Assembly (NCBI GenBank): GCA_002633005.1
Contig: NMRA01000413.1
Coordinates: 143,856 to 207,855, forward strand
Origin: Phoronis australis
Lineage: Eukaryota; Phoronida; Phoronidae
Length of the DNA stretch: 64,000 bases
Direction: 5' to 3'
The position numbers were made by a program, and so were the translations under genes. Below, piece by piece: positions 55,895 to 64,000 of this stretch (position 1 is the first letter of the stretch; each line of letters starts with the position of its first letter). The notes under the pieces were generated by a model. The model saw only the letters and a list, made by a program, of their open reading frames with translations, was not told the DNA's origin and did not search any database.

Positions 55895-58800
55895 CTGAAA
55901 CATAAACATGTATTGAAAGGCATATTTATATTGATAAGAAATATTCTGGCAGAATTTATGTGGACCTCTATGTACTGATCATCACAGACTTTTCTGAAAT
56001 GTGTGATGTGTTAGGTTACGTTAGAGATATGCACCGAGCGACCTTAATTTCTGGTCAACTCCTTTTTTCAATTTGATGCTGACACTGCAAAGTTGACTGT
56101 TTTCTACATCTTAGAGTGAAGTCTTCAGATTAAGAGCCATCCAACTTGATAATCAAAAGAAATGAAATGTAACTCTAGGGTTCATATTTGAGATGTGTTT
56201 GTGCATGTATGTCATCATGGTGTGGCTCTGATACAAAACTCACCAAGTTTACATTTATTGACCTCTACAATTTTACTTATAAGCATTCAAAGGATCACAA
56301 GATGTTACGATTTTGCAGACCTAAAACAATAACATTTCATTATCAAAAACAGGTAGATCCCATGCATTTAGAGAAGACACTTAAAGGGATTGGTATCTCA
56401 TGCGTAAGGACTCTCAAGTATAATTGATACAGATTATATCGATGCATCCATCAAGGGCGAAAGCTTGCTTTTCTTGAGGTTTTCAAAAATAAACACTTAA
56501 CAAAGGAAACTCATTGTGATGTGATACTTTGAAATTACGTCGCATTTGCCAGGATAAGTTAAAGCTTGCCAAATGTTGAATAAAGTCTTACCACGCGTCC
56601 AGTATTCTGAAGTCGTGATTTCTCATTTTGGCGAGGACACTACAAATGACATCCGTAATAACCAGTCACCAATCTCCTGTATCAAATGTAACTGTCAGAT
56701 TAAAAACCTAAAAAAACATCTATATCCAAAAAATTTCCCAAAACTGTGTTCGGTTTGAAAATGCACGATCGAGTCATCAACTACAACAAGTTCGTAGTTA
56801 GGGAGGATTTTTTACCAGCATAAATTGTAGCCATCGTTGAATTTTCAAAATCGATGCATTTTAAGAGAAATTAGCGAATACATTTTCTTCAGCATCGCAG
56901 CTAAGGCCCGACCATTAATTTGTGAATCGATTAGGACTGGTTACCGTAGTCACAGTCTGACTTAGGCGTTGGGGTATCGAAACCCCAAATGTTAGGGTAT
57001 TATTTTTCTCATGGGGGATAGATACATGTATATATATATTTTGTCTTGAATACAAAGGACTTGTCCTTAAGTGCTGGGATATCATTTCTTCAAATTCCAT
57101 TACTACCACAATTTTATTGTTATTTCAAAGACAATACGGTTGATAATTTTGGAAAATCGTTCACTGAATAACTACAAAATTTCCAGTAATGCAAAATGAC
57201 TTTGAAAATACCGATTTATTACACTGTAATTGTTTACCTCACGAAAATGTGTGAATCAATGCGTTGAGTTCAGAAATTTCGATTCTAAAAATTCGGTTTC
57301 AATGATTGAAGAGGAGTCGAAGTAAAATTTTTGAGGGAAAGATCGGTGAAATTGGTGATGGTGCAGTTAAATAAATAATTCTCGTGGTCCATTTCAAAAT
57401 CCGGAAATTGACTGTGCCAGAAATAATGTAATCTCGACAAGTAAATCGACGAACCCTAAATTGTGGCCAATTGTAAAGATGTCTTGTCAGTTCCGACTCG
57501 GGCTCTGATAGAGGTCTCTTCATCTTTGTAGTGTTTCACGGTATTATATTCGAGTTCGCAGCACTTGATTTAGATCATTCTCTTCATGACGATGACGGGT
57601 GTGCCTGAGCGAAGATCCAGGAATAAATCTACATTATGTGCTAACGTGTGCAAGATCTCTTCATTATTGCGGTAGGCATTGGGAAGTTGCTGCATTCTGT
57701 GCCAGTACAAGCGTGTGTGAGTGATTTTGAGCTTACGGTGCATTCCAAAAGAGGGTGGAAGAATCGGCAGAAGCCAGAGCTGCATTTAATACCAATGGTT
57801 CTGCAGGCAGCAAGTATACAACCACCAACAGGTGTATCTTCTCTAAAGCATCCATCATTCAGTTTTTGATTCAGACACATGCAGTCATGAAGTTGGACTA
57901 TTCGTGTTACAGTTGGTGAGGTTTCTGGTCTTAGACAGAGCTAACACCTCGCAATTGCTCAACGAGTTGTCTTTTTGATGCCAGTCAGTTTATGCACCGT
58001 GAATGGTTTCGAGCAATAAAAACTTAGCAACCTTAGGCTCACCGATCTGTTCACTGGATGACGATCTGTCCTCTTCACTGGGTGTCGAACTGGGCCTGTA
58101 TTCACTCCCACTACTCAACATCGCTGCAGGCACAAGGCGAATCACTGCTAGTTCCCGGAATTGCACGCAATGGGGGTACGCTCGGAGGCACGGGTGACAG
58201 TAGATGAAGTGCCTCCAGTCACTGTATATATTGGCCACAGCTCACAAGGCTTCTCGCTTCAAAAACGCACTTCTCGGGGTTGGCAACAGGGCACTGCCGG
58301 GAATCAACAGCGACGGTATGGTACCTTCTTCAGGCGTTGTTTCGCAGGGACCTTTATCAATTCAGCGTACATATCTGTCATAATCTGACGGCAGAAAATG
58401 CTTGCCACACACTCGGTAACCCTCCACTGCTTTTTACGTTGCGTGGACGGGTATCACAGCGTTCTTCACATGAAAGAGCTAGCCAAGTACGGCGAAATGT
58501 GTGTCATCCTTCGGAAAGCGACGCAAGGTACAGAAAGCGCATGTGAGACGATAATGAGTACATCCCGGCACGCAGCAACAGCGTGGCATGTACTAAGCAA
58601 ACGGCGATCGAACTTATCACAACCGAGGTAGAACAATGACTGACTCGACAGCTCTCACAGTCAGATTATAATGAAAAGAAATTGGCGACTCTTGCCTCCC
58701 AAAACGTCACTTCCGGAGTAGACGACGAGAAATTAATCAAATTACGAAAAGCTGTAATTAAGTGAAAAATGTGTCTGGGATAATCAATGAACCTTATTTT

Positions 58801-60689
58801 TGCTAAAAGTGACATGAAAAAGGTTGCCTTCGCCTTTAATGGTCCTAGGCTCGATCTACATGTTGGGGACGAGGTGAACTACCCGGGCTGCGTGAAATTT
58901 CTGGGTCAGTAACACAGTGATACCTATAGTCAGCCAGCTCGCTGTATCAAGACTATGATCAAAATCCAAATTCGTTTTACAGTGCCCCTGTCAATAATAA
59001 CGGCATGCTAAAGTTTCTTAATGTTCGTACTTCAGGAACATAAAGATCCTGTGTTTTGTAAACATACGCGCACGCCGTTGATCACATCTCGGAAATTTCC
59101 GATTTGACGGATGACAATGAATGACCACAATGAAATTGGACAACTTCGTTTTATATCTTGGAAGAACAATAATAAACGTATTTTGAATATTGCAAAGCAT
59201 GTGTTCCAAAATCTAAATAACGGGTCCTATATTTTTGTATTCGTGCGCGCCGAATGAAAGTAATCGTGAGTGTTGCTGTGTTGCTAAATCTCTTATTCTG
59301 GGCCGATTTGAAAAATTCAAAGTTTTACCAACATTTTTTTCTCTCCTCTTTTCAAATATTACACTCCAAACTACCTAAATTGCTCTTCATAAAAAGTATG
59401 GTAATCTAGTCTAGATTGCAATCAGCTGATCGTATCTGCATGAGCGAAGCCAATTATCCTCGCTCGTCACTCGTTGAATAGAGCAGCTAGACGGGATCCC
59501 TTTGATCGTGAGATGAGTGCAACGCAGAAGGTGGATAAATACGGTCTAGTTCAATCGGCCAAACCCCACAGTTTTCCCTGATCAGTGAGGTTGTGACATG
59601 ACTCGTTTAGTGGGAATGTTCACAGCATGAAGTGTCGACATACTAATCAGGTTACATCCATATGTAGTGAAATGAGTGTAACAAGAAATTCAGGGAATAG
59701 TAAATAGGTCATCACCATAGCTGTAGGGTCACTGAGCTCAGCATGTTATTCAGCATCATACGATTGACTTTCAGAGAAATTAGACTGAACTTTCACCTGT
59801 TGATTCCTTAATTGTGTGGCTGTAAGCTCTGACCAGCTTAACCCCAGTGTTGTGTACTAGCACAAAAGGCTTGCTGGGCAAGCTTAATCGAGCGTGATTA
59901 TACATTAGGTCGTGGCACTGGAAAGGTCTAGCGAAGACTGATCTTGCGCTTCTGCCGTTCACATGAATCCACAATTAGAACGCACCAATATGCGTGCAAC
60001 GTCGTGACGACCCTGTCGCTGTTCAGCCTATTTGCAACAAGCCGTTGCTTTGCGGTTGAATTGTTTTTAGCACCTGGGCAGATCTTGGGAAGAACACTTA
60101 CCAATTATACGCACACCTCACCACACTGGGTCATCAGAGTTGGGATAACACCTGATAAAATCAGTGTGTGTTCAGGCATTAAGTTAACTTGACCTAGTAA
60201 TACGTACGTACACGGCAACCGGGCCATTGTCAATGTAAATTCCATACTTCATACTAAAGTGGTCATCTGGTAAGTCAATACTTGCACTGACTATCAAAGC
60301 CGGAATGGTAGGCTACACTCCTAATCATTATTTTACATTTTGTGGCTTAACATTTCGAAAGAAAATCCAACACATCAACTTCAATTGGGAAAACCCTTGT
60401 TTTAACTTGAATTTAGAAACAAATTAATCTCAGTTTCACGAGGGCCGCAATGCCAACAAAGTTTCACGGAGGGTAAGAATGGGTCTAGCGCCAGCGCACT
60501 GACGGGTAGCCGGGAGCTTCCTAAAGTAACTATAGCATGGGTTCCAATAGTGGATTCGTACCTATTCCTTTGCTCTGAGTTGAATGTAAAGGTTTGTTTT
60601 ATTATGATCCAGTTTCGGCGAAAACATTTTGTTATGGTGATTGTTTGAAGTACTGCATGGTTACATCTAATTTTAACATGGGTGTGCCA
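55895..60689. other. Upstream flank of right SLC22 gene
   Basis: Should lead to the non-coding first exon and promoter of the right gene; neither can be placed. A plus-strand trace at 58786-58912 (RLDLHVGDEVNYPGCVKFLG) weakly recalls the part of a reverse transcriptase after the active site. Other frames (57570-58630) are unrecognised. Confidence 0.4.
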
Positions 60690-60940
60690 CGCATCCGCGC
60701 ACCCCGGCAGGAGGAGGCTGGGGGGGGCTCAAAGGAACCCCCCAAATGGAAAAGTGGGCAAAAAGGACCGTCTAAAAGAAACAAAAAGTCCAACAAAAAC
60801 GAGACAAAAGTCCACTAAGGCAAGAATTCGGCGTATGCACAATTCATAGCCCTGAACGAAGCCGTGTTCCTTTCTCTTTAGTAAAAGGTAAATCCTCAAA
60901 AATTCGAGCCCCACATATTTTAGGCTGGGTGCGCGCATGC
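60690..60940. mobile_element. TIR MITE (GCATGCGCGCACCC family), copy 2
   Basis: Left end CGCATCCGCGCACCCC, right end GGGTGCGCGCATG. Shares GGGGGGGCTC, AAACAAAAAGTCC and AATTCGAGCCCCACA with copy 1. Confidence 0.7.
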
Positions 60941-61507
60941 CGTTTGTTTAGTATGCACGGGAAATGCAAGCAAACAATACATTTTTGAAGAACAAAAATT
61001 TATTGCGCAATGCTTCTAGCAACTAAACATCAAGGAAGTGCATAGAGAACCTTTCCAATTTGATGACCAATGAGTTAGATTTTATTTGTTTAAGTACTTA
61101 AACTTCTTTTTCGATCTACGGTTTGTAAACTTAAACCCAGTAATCTAGTTCCTAAGCCAATAAACAAGATATTGTCATTTGATTTGTGAGAACATTTTGA
61201 GACACTTTGAAGATTTGTCCAAAATTCACCAATTTCCTTGAGACTTATTTGAAATAGGCAAAACTTGTTTGGTGTACTTGGGGATCAGATTATAGAGTTT
61301 TTTTCCATATTCAGGCTTCAACTTATAGGAGAATGCCACCCGATTTAATTAGTCTTTGTTACCGTCTTAATCAGTGTATATCCACATCGCCTCTTAGACG
61401 GTCGACCTCACCTTGCCGGGAGGTGTCGCGTTAACCTGTGAGGAAGGTAAGAAACGACGCAGCGACGTCAGTGATTCGTCTGCAGAGTTAATGTCGCTAT
61501 ATAGCAG

Positions 61508-61692
61508 TGCATCATTCCCGCTTGCACGAACTATGAAGCTGCGAAGAAAGCGGGTATATCGTTTTTTTTTTTTGACTTCCTCGAGAGCCCAAAATGCTTA
61601 AGAACTGGCTCGCTGTAGTGAAGAATGAAAGGTACGCTGTTAATAGCAAGTATGAGGCCGTGAAACACCTTCGTTTCTGTGGCCGGCATTTC
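61508..61692 (+). pseudogene. THAP zinc-finger remnant in TTAA element copy 2
   Basis: Reads CIIPACTNYEAAKKAGISFF, then after a frameshift near the T-run, KMLKNWLAVVKNERYAVNSK and YEAVKHLRFCGRHF. Cysteines C-x4-C, the Trp and the CGRHF end all fit a THAP domain; here the first Cys is kept, unlike copy 1. The T-run at 61562-61571 breaks the frame. Confidence 0.75.
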
Positions 61693-62374
61693 GTCGACGG
61701 TGTTCTCTGAAGAATTCCGGCTTACCAAAGAACTATCCATACGTTCCATTGTCTGCGCATGTTCATGGCTCCTCTCTAGTACTTCTTGATCAGTGTATTC
61801 CAGTTCGAACTGATAGCCTGTGAAACCTAACGATCCGGCCCGTGAAGTGTTCGTCGGATGACTGGCTCTTGACTAAGTCGGGATTGGCGCCGGGCGAGTT
61901 GCCATGTTTTCTGCGTTCTGTTTCAAAATGAGTTATTCTCATCCTAACCAATGCTGATACAAAACTGAAACAAAGTCTGTCTCATTAGATTCAATTTGTA
62001 ATGCCTTTTCAGTATTCGTGAGTGCAAATGTTGAGAAGCCAGCAATGAATAAACCACTGCATTACAGGCTTGCCGTGAACAAAGGTAATTGACCGGGCAA
62101 CGAGGCCATGTGAGCGCATGCTAATTCTGTGTTTGCTGTTGTGAAACAATTACTCGATTTTACATGCTATTGTCACATGTTAGAGGAATCTGTATTTAGA
62201 AATACAAATGCATTACTCAAATCATTGTTAATGTACAACCTTTGCCCTGACGGTCTGTGGAAGGGGAACCCGACTTCGCGGCCCCCGTGAAGTTAGTAGA
62301 TTTCCAGGTTCGTGGCTAATTCACATAAGTAATTACGTGCACATTATTTTTTTGGCTCTCTATTACCTCACTAT

Positions 62375-62545
62375 TATCAGTGTTTTAGTTGGACGTAGGC
62401 GCACGTAGGCGCAGCCAACCACCTTTTGGCATTTGAACGTAGAGCCTAGTACGCACCGTAAGATAAGTTCAGTGCTCAAGGTGATACGGTGGGCTTTCGG
62501 CGCCTACTTACCTCTACTTTTACCTCTACAGCACTGACTATTATA
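62375..62545. mobile_element. Nested foldback inside TTAA element copy 2
   Basis: Absent from copy 1 at the matching place (about 8350). Has ACGTAGGCGC near its left and GGCGCCTACTTACC near its right, an inverted pair. Likely a small element inserted into the larger one. Confidence 0.45.
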
Positions 62546-63191
62546 GTTATTTGGTGACTGGAGGTTTAGTTTCTAACTCAAGCTGGTTTATGTTCGTGCC
62601 AGTCTCGGCGGCGGCGACGGGCCTGATCAGGTTCCGAGCCAATGGTCAGGATAACGAGTCAGTGCGGCCGCGACGGGCCCGATCGGGTTCCGAGCCACTG
62701 GCCGGGATAACTAGAGTTTCGTGTGTTTAGAACTCAAAAAATCACAAGTCTAAACAACATAGGTTCTCTTGTGTGTATTTCACGGAGGAATACTTCGAAT
62801 TTATCTCCGAACAGACCCCAAGCTCCTGGTACGGACCTTGGTAAATTGACCTGCCGAACTAGGGTGTGTCCAAATACCAAAGAATAAATCCGTAACAGCG
62901 AAATAAAACAACTCGTTTTTATAAGAACTCTGTGTATTTTTAAAGGTTTTACATCGAAGTTTCGTGATTTATTGGTGTTAAACGATGAATTCAAACGATA
63001 AGCTGACACCAGTAACCTGTGTTGTGAACTGCTGAACAGACTGCGTGTGAAACCAATGACGTCATTGGATAATTTCAACACCTCCGTCTGCCGTCAGGTG
63101 TCAGGTAACGCAACCGAACGTGTCGTTATCGAGTAGATTTACTCGATCTAAATTGATACAAAATAGGTTGTTTTTTGGGTGGCATTCTCCT

Positions 63192-63939
63192 TTAATAACC
63201 TGAATCGTAATCATTTCTTAAAAGATTATCTTGTAACTATCAAAAAATATTTATTCACCTGTCGGTTTTCGTAGATACACAAACATGTAAATCGGAAACC
63301 CAAATTTGTTGATCAAAACGGAAGATTATAAGCATTTTCTGCTGGCATGCTCGCAGATTTTTGATGGGAAACCGGGGGGGAAATGGGAAATTAGGCATTC
63401 ACAGTAAATTGTATTTTTGATCATTTCCGATGTACCTATAACGGTTCACGAGTTGAACGTGAGATGAAAAGGCGAAATATATGTTTATCATTGCTAGTAC
63501 TTGAGTACACTCGTTCGACATGTACACGGTCACCCCAATAGTAGCCTCGACAGCAGTATTTTTCACAACAACTCATAGTAACGATCTTAGAGATACTATT
63601 CTTGTGATACTATGGGAAACAGTAACATTATTTTGCAACTAACCATCGGAAATAGTCCTTTTGCGTAATTAACAAGTAGCGGTCTCCACGTTCTGCAAAA
63701 TTCCACCCTTTCGATGGCGGTCAATCCTATTGTATTTTTTCACATTTTTGGTTGTTTGGGTGGAGTATCTTAATACTACTGTGCTGTGTACGAATGTTTT
63801 CTGTTTTTGGTGAATTTAGGATCTCAGCTTCCCTCGTGAATACTTAGCAGTGTCTGATTTACATGTATAGAGGGAAAAAGGGACATTTCTCCGAACTGCT
63901 CCACCGAGAGAGGGTCTCGTCTGAAATGGGACATCTTAA
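63192..63939. other. Spacer between TTAA element copies 2 and 3
   Basis: Non-coding; no gene recognised. Confidence 0.4.
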
Positions 63940-64000
63940 AGGAGAATGCCACCCAAAAAACAAACTATTCTGTATCAATTTAGATCGAATAGCTCTTCTC
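63940..64000 (-). mobile_element. TTAA-flanked TIR transposon, copy 3, cut by window end
   Basis: After TTAA (63936-63939) starts AGGAGAATGCCACCC followed by AAAAACAAACTATTCTGTAT, which is the inverse of the right end of copy 2. So a third copy begins here in opposite orientation. Confidence 0.75.

Larger units (their letters stand above)
61327..63191 (+). mobile_element. TTAA-flanked TIR transposon, copy 2 (Kolobok-like, non-autonomous)
   Basis: Ends AGGAGAATGCCACCC and its inverse; right flank TTAA (63192-63195), left flank TTAT (one change). Matches copy 1 along its length: AGGTGTCG.GTTAACCTGTGAG near the left end and AATGCCTT..AGT.TTCGTGA further in. Carries a THAP remnant. It is longer than copy 1 because of a nested foldback (about 62375-62545) and an internal 60-bp duplication (GGGCC(T/C)GATC.GGTTCCGAGCCA twice, 62618-62710). 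Confidence 0.75.

Noticed and set aside
58786..58912. Reverse-transcriptase-like trace (NYPGCVKFLG)
   Set aside because: Too short, with no neighbouring RT motifs in order; kept only as a remark.

Overview
The window reads as genomic DNA of an invertebrate animal: spliceosomal introns with GT..AG borders, low coding density, and many decayed transposons. I cannot fix the species. The mix of transposon types would suit a marine invertebrate such as an amphioxus, hemichordate or mollusc, but that is a guess.

The host content is two tandem, same-strand (minus) genes of the SLC22 family (organic cation/carnitine/anion transporter-like, major facilitator superfamily). The right-hand gene (55882 down to 38312) can be assembled completely from sequence: 11 coding exons, all phases consistent, 570 codons including the stop, no disablement. 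The left-hand gene (16429 down to the left edge) has the first nine of the same exons with identical lengths and phases; exons 10 and 11 are not in the window. In both genes the exon carrying the start codon is preceded by a splice acceptor, so a non-coding 5' exon is expected upstream.

Almost everything else that can be recognised is mobile DNA. Introns of the left gene hold a degenerate endonuclease/reverse-transcriptase retrotransposon (about 3.67-6.33 kb), a TTAA-flanked element with a broken THAP zinc finger (7552-8967), and a second TTAA-flanked element (10684-11924) that itself carries another repeat. The intergenic region (16.4-38.3 kb) holds several inverted-repeat elements, a retrotransposon tail, a tRNA-like SINE candidate, a decayed element of about 3.8 kb with long inverted ends and an XPG-like nuclease protein (about 27.96-31.76 kb, possibly Academ-type), and a second transposase-like relic on the minus strand (about 32.9-34.1 kb). 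Introns of the right gene hold a TTAA element with a 5 x 34-bp palindromic expansion, other tandem repeats and a small inverted-repeat element. The right flank has a second THAP-bearing TTAA element (61327-63191) and the start of a third copy at 63940.

The most unusual signals are: a 37-bp tandem array at the exon 3 donor of the left gene that repeats the 5' splice site itself; the XPG-like transposon with subterminal ATGGC-type repeats; THAP zinc fingers inside TTAA elements (Kolobok-like); and a TIR element whose interior is almost only a 20-bp AT-rich repeat containing TAATTA cores. No bacterial features, rRNA or intact tRNA genes were seen.
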